From Cucumis sativus (taxonomy: Eukaryota; Streptophyta; Magnoliopsida; Cucurbitales; Cucurbitaceae): a stretch of DNA of 64,000 bases. The stretch is taken from contig NC_026657.2 in NCBI RefSeq assembly GCF_000004075.3, forward strand, positions 27,870,408 through 27,934,407, in the 5' to 3' direction. Under the pieces are notes generated by a model. That model ran no database searches. It had not been told where the DNA came from and was given only the letters and a program-made list of their open reading frames with translations. This document shows, piece by piece, positions 23,872 through 36,100 of the stretch. How positions within the stretch are numbered: position 1 is the stretch's first letter; each line of letters starts with the position of its first letter. A program made the translations under genes and the position numbers.

Positions 23872-26800
23872 TTACGAAGATTCGCTTTTTTGTCCTTTTA
23901 GATTTATCACTGCAAGCTCTTTCTCAACATATTCTCCAGCTAACATAGATGGATACTTGTTGGCATGTGGAGATTCAGCAAAGTGGCCAAGAGGCTTCAA
24001 GACAGCGTCAGAAGCTATATGGGCAAATAACTACATCCAACGAAACAAATACTTAGATCCTTCAGAATATGTATGAAACTAAGTTCAGTTTGCTCAAAGT
24101 ATAAAAGAAACGATGATAATATAACCGGATTCACTTACAGTTGAAGAGACTCTCCAGAGGCTGCGATTTTGCTCTGATGCGAGCTTAACTGCATCCCTTG
24201 TCCTTTTTGTGACAACTACTTCATGCATGCCAGCTATGCAGTCACCAGCAGTCAGCCATTCAATCTACTCAAGCGTAATGGAGATAAGAGTGCATACCAC
24301 TGATGGAAATTGCATATCTCTAAAACATGCAGTCTTTAACATGGAAGTAGAATGAAATAAGAGTTAATCAATTAAATAGTATTCTACAAGCTAAAGACCC
24401 ATGGTAAAGAGAAATGGAGAATGGCTACAATGACACCATTTGGCATTTGTAAAATCGCAACTTCTCTCAGAAGATTAATCATAATTCAGTCTACATCAGA
24501 ATTCACTCAACTAAAGAAGCATAAATGACTCTCATTTCATCATGTTATCTCCTACCACCCAACTCCTCGACAAAAGCATGATTGATCATTCAGGCTATAA
24601 TGCCAGTTTTAAACATAGGGTGATTGCATATTAACCATTAAGAAAGAATCAGCAATCTTTTGACTTTAAATTTTATTCTTTGAAAGCCAACTGAGTATTT
24701 GATTATAGCGATAGTCTTGCTAATGATAGATAGAATATCATTGATTACAAGTTCTTGCGTTCACCATTACTATCTTACCTGTTTCCCAATCTGTATCAGA
24801 AGACATCCAATAGGAACCTTGACTTCTACTTTTTGCCCATTTCTAAGCCAAATATACAGACCAGGAAATCTGCTTCTGCCATGGATAGTCAGAAAATTCA
24901 AATCATAGTGATACCCTGCAAAGACTGTACCCTCCTGACCATGACGATCAAGGTCGCTTCCTGTTGGAGCAAGAAGATGAGGTCCCTGAGATTTCAAGAA
25001 GGAAAATAAGTTTTAGGATGAGACGAAGCCAATACTGGATATGACTATTAAGGAACACAGGCTTTTCTCTGGCAAACTCAAAGAAAACTAAAAGGAAGAT
25101 CTTTTAGAGCTTTCACAACAGAATATGCAGAAAAATAATCAAATACCCAAGAAAAAAATCCTACTCTCTACGGCCAAGAATCATTGTGAAACAGATGAGA
25201 TAATTTCATTAGGGAAGTAAACGAGTTGTCTAACTCTTGTCTAGTAAGATAATATGAAAATAAATCATAGGAAATACCAAATATTGGAGGAGGTTGGTCA
25301 GGTTCAGCAGGCCTTTCAACGGTAACGTCTTTTTTAACTCTAATAAAAGAATGTAATGCCATTCCTAAGTGCAAAGTTAGATGGTGAAAGTACTCTAAAT
25401 GATATATTGCATGTGATGTAGTGATACTTAGCACCCCGGTGACAATGTGCCTTAAGCAACAAAGAATTGGATGCACTAACCCCCTAACACTATGTGAAAA
25501 GAAATTCCTTAAGAAATAATGGCCGCAAACTACACAAACACCCCTGCTTCTTCATTCCAATTGGAGAAATTCATAATAAGCAGTAAGCCAGTATTCACAC
25601 GTAAATAATACTGGATCATTCTTTCTAATCAAAACAGCATTTCATCCCTCTCTTAAATATAAACAGGTTTCGTTCGGGATGTATCCTGAATTTTCTTCTT
25701 TTTTTTTTCCATGAAGAGAATATATAAAATTGATAATATATGTGCATCACATGCATTATTAAACTAGTTGAGAATAAATGATAGAAATCAAGGATAGTAC
25801 GACGAAACGGCCTCAAAAGGGAGCCCATAAAGGCAGGGGTTTCAAAAGATAGAACCTAGACAGTATAAAATATTAACAGTTTCCAATAACCTAACATAAG
25901 ATATCCAATAAAAATAAAATTGCAGCGGGAAGGAGATCTAAAAGATAACAGCAGATGACTGATAAAGCGTGTCATACTAAGCCGAAACCTGCTTCATCAG
26001 AGAAGTGAATGCATCCCTGGGCAAGCCAAACCCAATTGCTGCCATTTCCGCAACAGCCTGGTATAAAGAAGGTTTTAAGTTATGTGCGTAAATGCAGCAC
26101 AGTAAAAATGGAGAAAACTTCATCCAATTACTTGCCTCTATGGCTGATATCATCTTGACACCCCAAGCATCCATGGTATCTTTCCATTCAGGAAAACCCT
26201 CAGGAATAACCGGCTCAGCATTGAGTTCCTGCACAAAATACATCAAAATTTCAAGGAGAAAGACACGACTATCGAGAAAAAAGAGGGGTTAAAGAGATGA
26301 TAAAACCTTAAATCGGGTGTTTGAAGGGCGAGGACCCACTCTCCACATGTATCGCCACTTGGGATCCGGCCCCTTGGGAAGTAATGGTTGGAATTCCTTG
26401 GGCATTGCTCTTATATTTTCCTGCATTTCATCGTCTACCAAGCTTTTTGGGATTTCCACTCCTTCTGGCGTTACCCCAACCTGGTATCTCCATTTGAAAT
26501 TTTAGAATTAGAATCAAAGTTTATACTTCATCATCTCAGAACAACAAAACCAAAATTTCAATTTCTTCATTTAAGAAGCTTGTTTTCCTTCTGACAGCAC
26601 TGATTTACATAGATTAATTGATTCAACATCAGAATAACTCAAAACTGATGATGTCAAGCAAGGAAATATTCGTTGTTCTCTTTTCTTTCGTGCTCACCTT
26701 TAATCTATCGTTTATGTTCCTTGTTTCTTTTATTCAATTGTACACTGTGTGAATTTAGTTTATGTGCGTGGTGAAGCATCAATCAATCTCTAGCACTTTA

Positions 26801-27311
26801 GAAAATAATAAAGTTGCAGGAGACCAACACTGAAAATAAGTACTCTACACCAATTAACGAATCCACATACAATTTTAAGAGGAAAAAAAAAACAAAACTC
26901 ATCTCAAATGATTTGAAAAAAAAAGCCAAAACACAACCAAGACAGCACACTTCGAAGAAGAACATAAAATCTAGCCTCCGATCGACCTACATTTTGCCAG
27001 TGATCAAACAAAATCTCGCACATAATCAAACCAATTTGCAATTTTACCTGGTAATGCAAATGAGGCCTTGCTTGCAGACGCTTGAACTCGGTTGGTTTTT
27101 CAAAGAACCTTTCCATCATATCGATGAATCGATCGTTATCCTCGGCAGAGCATCTCGGATCCTTCACCAGAAGTGCGCCAGTTTCTTTCAGAGTCCGACT
27201 GACTACCTCGCACAGAGAAGTGAGTTGGGGCGAAAAGTCGATCGGAGAGCCGGCGGCGAGTTCCGACGAGGCCGTTAGATAAGAGGCCAAATCGATCACA
27301 GGCAAATCCAT
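23872..27311 (-). CDS. 2-oxoglutarate/Fe(II)-dependent oxygenase family protein
   Basis: Seven exons: 27311-27048, 26480-26307, 26228-26136, 26057-25989, 24985-24779, 24264-24139 and 24030-23872. All junctions are phase 0, totalling 1092 nt and 363 aa. The start MDLPVIDLASYL is the usual DIOX_N opening; the in-frame codon before it is TTG. The iron triad is visible: H226 and D228 in GYHYDLNF, H283 in AGMHEV. R307 and S309 in WRVSST are the probable 2-oxoglutarate-binding RxS. H283 to R307 is 24 residues, against about 10 in most plant DOXC enzymes, so there is an insertion of about 14 residues. Intron 3 (26135-26058, 78 bp) has a GC donor. It looks like a conserved plant 2OGD of unknown substrate, not a typical hormone or flavonoid enzyme. 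The cytosolic location is inferred from the lack of a signal peptide. Confidence 0.9.
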
Positions 27312-27559
27312 CAAAGAATGAAGAAAGTAGAAGATGATTGAGAGAGTATGAGGATTTCGAGCAAAGCACGGGAGAGTTCAACGAGTGATTTTTGGTGCCC
27401 AAATTTTTGGCTTCGCAATATGAGCAGTTGTAGAAATTTGGATCTATTGAAGAGAGTCGTTTAATAGAGGAGGAAACGAGACGAATTTTGATCGTACAGT
27501 TTAATTTCGAAAGATTGTGGATGAACATTTCTAATCCTTCCATATTTGACACGGAATTG

Positions 27560-29592
27560 TGATTTGAAATTTTATTTTAAATGTGCAAATATGTTCAAAA
27601 TATTTATAAATATACGAACGTATTGCCCTCTATTTATATTTATTTTATATTACTATATCTGCACATACAAATATATTGTTCTTACATTTATAATTATTAT
27701 TTTTTTGCATTTTGCTATATTTGAAATAAATTTTATTATTGTTGTTGTTTTACCCTTCAATTTCACATTTGATTTTTTCAAATTTTCAACTCTCAAAGAT
27801 GATATCTAACTCAAAAACTTCACCTATTTTACCATCCTTTACTTGAATATTCAGAAACTTTTACATCATACAAACAACAAAATTACTATGTATTTTTCAT
27901 GCCATTGAAATTTATGGGTGTATTATGAAAAAAAAAACCATTAAAAGAAAAGCTCAGGGGATTGAGAGCCTTTTTGTGACATCTTTTGAAAAAAAATAAG
28001 TTAACTTATATGCATGAACATGTTGGTATTGGAAGTGTGATCAAGGTTCCGCAATATCTAAATAAAGAGTGGATTATGGCTATGTCAGGGATAACTATTA
28101 TCATCAATGATAAAGAGACATTTTTTATTGAAAACAAAAGTAAGGTTAGAAGGGTCTACTATTTAACAGTGTGAACTGGACTTGGAAACATTATCATCGA
28201 CCAATCTTTTTTTTACCATACGATCAACTCAATTGGTTGTTAGAATTAGTTGTTGGAGGTGATCAATTGAGTTGGTGATCAAAGTTTATCACTTAGCCGT
28301 GATAGTTGAAGTTGGTAGTCGTTTGTTCTTGAATGTCAAACATGGTTATTGAAAAAGATTTTCGGAGGTGGTCTTCAACAAACATAGTTTCCTATGGACG
28401 ATCATTTTGTTTGAGGTGATTGTCAAAGTTTGGTTGTCGAACCATGTCGTTGAACTGGAGCAACATTAGTTGTTGACGATGGTTGTTGCCTAAGTTGTAT
28501 GTCAAATACTGTTGTAGAAGTCATGCCTTCATAGATGGTGATCATAAGAGCATGTGGGAAAAGTTGGTTGTCGACGTGGCAAACAAATGAAGTTATTGAG
28601 AACATTAAAATGAGGGACGTGAAGTTCTTCAATAGACGTCGAGCCTCCAAATTTCAAATTTAAAAAATATGTATCCTTATTAAATTAATATCACATTTCC
28701 AATTTGAATTTCATTATCTTCTTATTAACAAATTTCGTCATTATTTTTCTTTATATATACATACATATTAAATATCTGAATGTCTAATTTTTCTTATTAA
28801 ATTTACCTATTTTGACATTTTCTTATTAAATTTACCTATTTTAATAGTTGATAGATGTAATTGAACTATTATTTTATTTGATTTATTCCATGATAAAACA
28901 ATAAGTAAACCTATTTTAACCAAAAACTCTATTAAGCTTTTTTTAATTAACTTTGTTGTTATTGTCTCTATCAAAAGTCTTTATATATACATTATATATT
29001 TGATGAATAAAACTAACAGAAAATTCAACTTCTACAAAGTCAATAATTAAAGTTAAATATTGGATGAGTTGAAAAAACTAAAATAAAATAAATTTAAGAA
29101 ACAAAAATAAGTGATAAAAAAAGGAGTATTGTAAAAACAATATGTAGCAACTTGCAATATAATCGTAAAATCAAAAGCCACGTGACCAACAAGAAGAAGA
29201 AAAAACAATACAATAAGATAAGTATGAATTTTTGTATTTTTTTTTTCTAGATATAAAATTAACAAGTTTAAACATCAATAAAACAAATAGATATAGTTTC
29301 TTTCTTAAAAATAAAAAATAAACCTATATCCTTTACTTCCATCCGTAAGGTATGCTTTATTACCGAGTATCTGCTAATATCTTTAAATAGTAAGTATAGT
29401 TGGAAAAAGTTAAATAAGAAAAGTAAATTTAATAAGGAAATTTGAAGATTGAAAATGCTATATTTAATATAATCAATAAAAAATAATAATAATAAAAGTT
29501 GTTAACAGTGAAATAATAAAATTGAAACTGAAATATTTAATTAATTTAATAAGAAAATATATTTCAGAAATTGAAATTTGGAGGTTGAGTTA

Positions 29593-29636
<44 letters not shown>

Positions 29637-31700
29637 AAATAATAAACAATTATTTCTGTAAATATTGCGAACAAACTGGGACATAATTTACCAAATAATA
29701 TTATTTTTAATTTGTTGTTCTGTTAGTACTTATGACTAGCCATCTAAACATTTTAATTTAAAAGGATAAAATGAAATATTCAACTAACAAAATTTGTATT
29801 TTCTGGATAGAGATCCAAAACAGTCAAACAAGCTTGAATCAATAAATACTAAAACTTACTCCTTAATCCAAAGTAATAGTAAGATGATTTCAATCGAGTT
29901 GTTTAAGTAAACATGAAATGAGGGTTGAATTGAGGACGAATAAAAATGCAATTGTAAAAAGAAAACACGAAGGAAAATAAAGTTTAATCGAAGATTGTCG
30001 AAATAAAATGAGTCCAGTATTACAACTTCGACTCAAAATGCTTGATCTAAATTTTTATTACATTACAATGCATTCTCACCCCATTACATAGGTCCAACCA
30101 TCCCTAAATAAGATAGAATTAGTAAAATAAAAATAATAATTTATCAAAAAAGAAGACCCGACAAGTTTGTAGCATTTAACAATACCATTTAAATTAGTGA
30201 CATATTCATAATCCTCAAATCTTCACACACACAACAAAAAAACTACCTACTTTTGTGTTTTGTGTTCAAACTTTTTTTAAAAACACAGAGAACGAGACTT
30301 TATTGTTTATATAAATGAATTATTTTGTGGTTACCTTCAGAAATCGTATTTTAAAGTAAATGTATTATACATGTTTTAATTGTTTTTCATATATCATTTC
30401 AAAATACATAAATAACAAAAATAAATCATGAAACAAATAGATTAACACTAGTATGTATTGGAAAGCATAATGAAATATAATTGGTTAGAAAATCCAAAGC
30501 TACATATTATATAAAAATCATCCATTTGAATCTAAATAAAACGGTAAAACGCAATACGTGACAAGTGGATAAGTAGGATAGTATGTTGAAATATATTGAA
30601 AACTATAAGGAATAGTAAATATTAATAGGTTAAAAACCACTGTATTTTATATAATAAATTTGGTAGGAAGAGAGGTGTTACGAAAATTAATGGTCAAATA
30701 TGGATAAGTTAATCTCACAACTAACAAACGTAAAAAAAAACTTACAATGAAAATTACTCATTTGAAGATCGTTTACCAACTCTTAGTCATGAGGTGCGAC
30801 ATTGACGACAAAAAAGATACGAAAATAATGTTGTGTGAACTGTGAAGACACCACACCTCATTTTAGAGAGAACAAAAACTAAAAACAACGATGATATAAA
30901 TTCAAATACCAAAACATAGATTTCACTTACAATAACTCAATTCTTAACTTTCACAATGAGTTTACTATGAACTTTCTTTCTCTCTATATGTAAAAGATAA
31001 ATACATGTGTCTTTACCATAAACTATAACTACTAGAGACATCCGCAAAAAACACAAAATCGATAAAGTTTAAATCAACATTTTTGTGGTTAGCAAGAATG
31101 TAAAAATTGAAACTTATTCGACCATAAAAGGATTAAAATGTCATAAATGCTCTCACGTATTGACACGCCTTTACACTATGCTTCATAGGATTGTCAACCA
31201 TGAACATGTTTTATATGCTCGTAAATTTGATATACTAGTTATATATATGGTAATCATATTTGACCAACAAATGCATAAATTTATCAACCACCTTTAACAC
31301 TATTAACAAGTTTGATACATTCAATTAACATATTTGATAATGATACAGATAACTAATACAATTGGTTGATGGATTGGATGACATATTCAAATTGTTTAAT
31401 TAGGGCACAACAAACAATTGAATTCACATTGCATTTTAAATTAAAATCAATAAATCAAGATTTGGTTGCTAGAGACAATATCACCGGCTAAAATTGAATC
31501 AAATCGAAATCCAACAACTATTTAATTTATTCTACTAGCTATTCAATCTCAGTTGCAGCCAACACATTTAATCCATTAGAAATTCATGAAAAAAAAATAT
31601 AATAAAAATAAAAATAAAAGTAAAAGTAAAAACAAAAATAAAATACACATTAGGTTAGTTATTTACCAAAATCAAGAGGTAGCTTCTTGCAAAAGAAGAC
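27560..31700. other. Gene-poor AT-rich intergenic region
   Basis: About 4.1 kb without a supported gene. It contains an (AT)n microsatellite at 29597-29633 and a G/T-rich stretch at 28190-28650. Small open frames at 27986-28174 (+) and 28423-28650 (-) have no recognised domain and no paired start or splice context. Confidence 0.55.
29597..29633. repeat. (AT)n microsatellite, about 18 units
   Basis: An uninterrupted ATATAT run of about 37 bp. Such runs are length-polymorphic. Confidence 0.95.
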
Positions 31701-31726
31701 ATAACAACAAAAGAAACCTAAGGAAA

Positions 31727-31743
31727 GGCCCAATTAATTGGGT
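31727..31743 (+). promoter_or_regulatory. Site II-like palindrome in the FRIENDLY promoter
   Basis: GGCCCAATTAATTGGGTT is a near-perfect palindrome containing the TGGGCC/TGGGTT core of plant site II elements, common in growth- and mitochondria-related gene promoters. It sits just before a pyrimidine-rich leader (from about 31790) that fits a transcription start. Function is inferred. Confidence 0.4.
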
Positions 31744-31759
31744 TGGAGAGTAATCAGAG

Positions 31760-33171
31760 GCTCCCGTTTTGCTTTTTGAGAAAGGGCGAAATTTAGCCGC
31801 CTCTCTGTCTCAGCCACTTCCTCTATTCACTCGCCCTCCCTCCCTCCCTTAAACCTCAGCCGGATTTTCTCTCCATTTCTCTCCTTCCTCGTTTCCCACT
31901 TGAGCGTCTCCTTTGATTGTTTAACTTCAACAGCTTCGAGGCACACCTTTGAAACCTGTAAATTTTTAGATATTTCAGCTTTTGGTAGTCCAGATGAGAA
32001 CTTGAAAACCATCTATTTCATGGTCTTCTTTGTTTCCATCTTCTATTTGTTTGCTTGGGTTTTACTTGGCTTTCTTTTTTTCTTTCTTGTTCTGTTTTGT
32101 TTATGTTGATTACCTTTTTCTGTTGTAGCTAAATGGGTGGTTTCCTTTTTTATATACTCTGTCGTTGTGTATGGTGTTTTCCACATGCTCTCTGTTATAT
32201 GTTTAGGTTGTTGAGTTCCCTATTTGGGTTTTTTATTAATTTTATATTCTAACGAAGTTAAAGCACTTGCATTTCTCAAAATTATTTTTGGGGTGGGGGA
32301 AGGTGGTTGTTCGCCTCTATCACTAGCTTTCTTTTGGTCATTATAAAAAAGAACAGTGAGTTTCAGTTAGTAATTTCACGATGAATGCTTGGTGTCTACA
32401 TGTTCCAGCGGGAGATGTGTCTATTTTTATTTTATTTATTGAAAATGTAGAATCTAATGTCTATCCTCACTCCCCCAAAACAAGTAAAAAGATTAGAAAA
32501 CAAAGCAGAAATGTTGGTGATTTTCTGATGTATTTTTTTTTGGAGAGTTGGATAAAAAATGTTTTCAACAGCTGGGCAGGAAATTTGTCTGTGTATTTTT
32601 GGCTCTTTTGTATACTTTCAAATTTTCTCAAGTGAAACTTGTTGTTTTTATTAAAAAAATTGCTGAAATAGAGCAAGCTAAATGAATTCTGTGAACTTAT
32701 TGGTGGGAATCATGTTTTCTTTGGATTTCCTGTAGAGTTTTGTTTTATCCTTCCTGTTGGTTCATCAGAGAGCTGCCTGTTTACATAAAATTATATGCCA
32801 CTTTATTAGCCTGTGGTAGGAATCAACCCATTCTTTTCTTCTTATTTTAAGATTTCAACTCTTCATCAGTACGTTTGTTTCTTATAAAAGCATAGTTGAC
32901 TGAAAAGGATGTTTTCCCTTCCTTATCAGAAAACTAGAAATGAGTAGTTAATTCTCCATTTCCAATTGAAATATTAAAATTTCGTAGGAGCAGACATGCA
33001 CATTGATTTTATTGTTTATTTTGGAGCATTCGTTTTTTCTTTCACATGGCAATTCGATAAGCTGTTTAAGTAAGTTTATGCCATAAGCTTTGGCGTATAT
33101 AGCTTCTTAACTTCTAAGCTGTCTGTCACTTCTTATGATGTTTGGTATTTCTGAAATGCCAGGTAGTGCAA
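31760..33171 (+). other. 5' leader region of the FRIENDLY/CLU gene
   Basis: A C/T-rich leader (31790-31960, with TCCCTCCCTCCC near 31835) is followed by T-rich intron-like DNA. An acceptor (ATGCCAG|GTAGTGCAA) then lies 9 nt upstream of the ATG at 33172. This suggests a non-coding first exon and an intron of more than 1 kb. The donor was not fixed; CCTGTAAAT near 31955 is one candidate. Confidence 0.5.
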
Positions 33172-36100
33172 ATGGCGGGAAAATCAAATAAATTGAAGAA
33201 TAGGAAAGGGGCACACCACGCTCCAAATTCTTCCGAGGTAGTAGTTGGTTCTGGTGCTTCAAAAGATGTCAATACTGCTTTGGAGTCAAAAGCCGAACTA
33301 GTTGAATCAGCTGAGGAATCATCTGATATTAAAGCAGACATCAAAGAATCTGAAACAGCCACTCCAGAAAGTCAACCAAAGCAAGGTAGTTATTTGCATG
33401 ATTAGTCTAAGGAGTCCTACATTACGGAGAACCCTCATGAATGTGGAATTTACCTTTAGTTGAGACCCTAGTTGCTGATTTTCTTTCTAAAAAAGAGCGA
33501 AAAACATATGAAATGAAAATAAGTTGTAGTGGAGCACAAAGCATACTTGATACGTGATATAGTTTTTGTCAAAAAACTTAAACTTTTCGTACTTGGAGTT
33601 TTATTTTGGAAAGGTTTGGAGCTTGATTTTAATGAACAGCTTTCTTGTCACATAACAAGGAAGGTTTAAAAGTATGCTCTACCACACCACTGTGTCCCAG
33701 TAATGTGGTTCTTGTTGGATTTGAACATCATTACCTATGGGGGAAAGTATCTTCACCATCTGGTTTTCAGACTTCAGATCTTATGCACAAATTGACAATG
33801 AGTTTATGAAAACTTCTGTTTCTTCTCAATTTTCTATTCGATGTCCTCCATGGTGCTTTTGGTCACTATTTCATACGTTTGTATTTGACTTAACCTTCTA
33901 AGAAGCATTGACACAGACCCATGACAAGTCAATTTTTGAAAAAGTAGAACAGAACACTATAATACTATATTTGTGCTTATTTTGGCATATTGTGAAAAAA
34001 AAAGAAGAAAACCACTGAGAAAAAAAGGATGAAGGTGCTAGATGGTCTGATCACCTGTGGTCTTGCTGTTGAGTTTTGGCAAAACAGAGAGTAAGGAAAG
34101 AATATCTGAGACTTGAACATTTGAGGATTGAAAACTCAGTGGGTTAGTGCTGAAAACCTTGAGATTAAAAAAATGGGCTGGACCTTAATGGGCTTAAATG
34201 AGATGATGAAACCATTATTTTTGTTTAGTTTTATTTTATGTTTCAGTTGTGTCCTTCACATATCTGGACTCTGAACCAACCTATATCTTTGTGTGCCCTA
34301 GCGTGTTGGAAAATAACAAATAAAATAACAAGAGATGCTTTTTTGCTTGTTGAGAGCACATCGTTGTCCGACATTGATACTAACTGATAGGAGTGTTGGT
34401 GGTTTATTGTCAGCCACCCTACTTTTGGTAGTGATGGCATCCTTTCAAATTTGAATGTAATTTTGGGGTTGATCACTAACTTTGATGTTGTATTGTATCT
34501 CATTCGCACCCATCAATTTGCAGGTGAACTTCATCTTTATCCCATATGTGTCAAAACACAAAGTGGAGAAAAGCTTGAATTACAAGTAAGTCGATTTGAA
34601 CATGTTAATATAGGCTTTCATATTCTTCATATAATTTCTAACTTTACATGCAACTAATTGATTCCAAAGCTGTCCTATCTATTGCTTTCAATGGAACTAA
34701 AGAAGAAAATATACCTAATACTTGTTACATCTCTCTAGGATGCCTATTTTTGTATGAGTTAAAGTATTAATCATTTTAAAAAAAGAAATGTTTCTAAGCA
34801 CCATGATAGACTTCTTTACATTCTTTGGTTCAGTGGAAAAGATGTTTGTGTAAATAGGAAACGTTCCATTCAACAACAAGGAGAAAAATACGTTTCCCAG
34901 TGGATGTTCTACCTTCATAAGCAATGGGATATAAAATAAAGGGTCTTCAACGGACATTTATTTGAAGAAAAATCAATTAAAAAATCTGCAGCTAGTAAAT
35001 TTCATCTTGAAGTTAAAAGAAAACTAAATCTAAGACCGAGTATTCTATACATGGAATTAAGAGTTTTAAAATCAAGTTTGCATAGCAAATAGCTACAACA
35101 ACATAAGTGTACAGAAGTCTAAGCTTTTCAGGCCATGGAGATGTGAAATGTTACAAGCATCTTACACAAAGGATTGTACTTATCAAAGTTGAACATTCAA
35201 CAGAGCATGGAACAACATGGTTGCAAGATGCCAAGAGCAATGGTGATATGAAGACTGTAGGTTATAAAATAGGAAAAAAGGAGTTCAAAATTTTGATCAT
35301 TATTCTTTTTCCCATGTATTTTATTTAAAGTCTTGTCATTTTATATATAAAAAAAGAGAATACTAGATCTCTCTATCTTCAAGGCACTAGTTTCATTAGC
35401 TAAAAGGTAAAAGATAGGCATGTACTTGATTAGAAAGCAAGGGCTGCCTCGTTAGGTAGGGCTTGAGATCTGTTGGTTATATCAGCTCAGAGGTCCCAGT
35501 TTTGAACCTTCAGGTGAGCTTAATACCAAAAGCCCTTGATGTCTTCTAGGTTTTGGCCTTGGAGCAAGTGTGGGTGCCCAAGTATGGGGGGGCAAAAGAT
35601 CTCTAGGTCATATCAGCTTGGTTACAAAAAGTTAAAAGCAAGGGCTCAGCTTGATTGCCTTTAAAAACTTCTGGAATACAATTGCTTTTTTGTTTTTATT
35701 CTGTTGGGGAGGGCACAAGTGGCTATTTTCAGGAGGATCTGTGGGTGGGAGATAAACCTCTTTGTGAGTTGTTCCCTCACTTATATCATCTTTCTGACAA
35801 GAAGTTACATTTTGTGGCTTTTATTATATAGGCTTTTGATTCTTCATCATCCTTGTTGTTGGACTTCAAGCACCATCTTTCTGATAAAGAGGCGTTAAAT
35901 GTTGTGGATTTGCTGTCTATCCTTCATAATTGGGGAGTATAGATTCTAGGCACGGGATCCTCAATTCTTCATTTCTTCTATAAGTTCCTCTTGCAACTTT
36001 TTTTTTCTTGTTGTCTGTCCCTTCTTTATCACAAATTGCCTTTTTTCGTCGGTACAATATCTCGTGTGGCAGAGTTCACATCGAGACTTAACACTCTGGA

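Noticed and set aside
7524-27311. P450s plus LTP plus 2OG oxygenase as a metabolic gene cluster
   Set aside because: The oxygenase does not look like a specialised-metabolism DOXC enzyme, and a single LTP-like gene is no evidence of a pathway. Only the tandem P450s form a real local family.
27312-27314. Start of the oxygenase one codon upstream
   Set aside because: The codon is TTG. The ATG at 27311 gives the usual MDLPVIDL opening.
27986-28174. 62-codon + strand frame in the gene-poor region
   Set aside because: No domain, promoter or splice context was recognised, and the length is within chance for this composition.
35440-35610. Possible tRNA-derived SINE in FRIENDLY intron 2
   Set aside because: Words such as CAGTTTTGAACC and the repeated ATATCAGCT look slightly like a pol III box B, but no box A at proper spacing, A-rich tail or target duplication was found.
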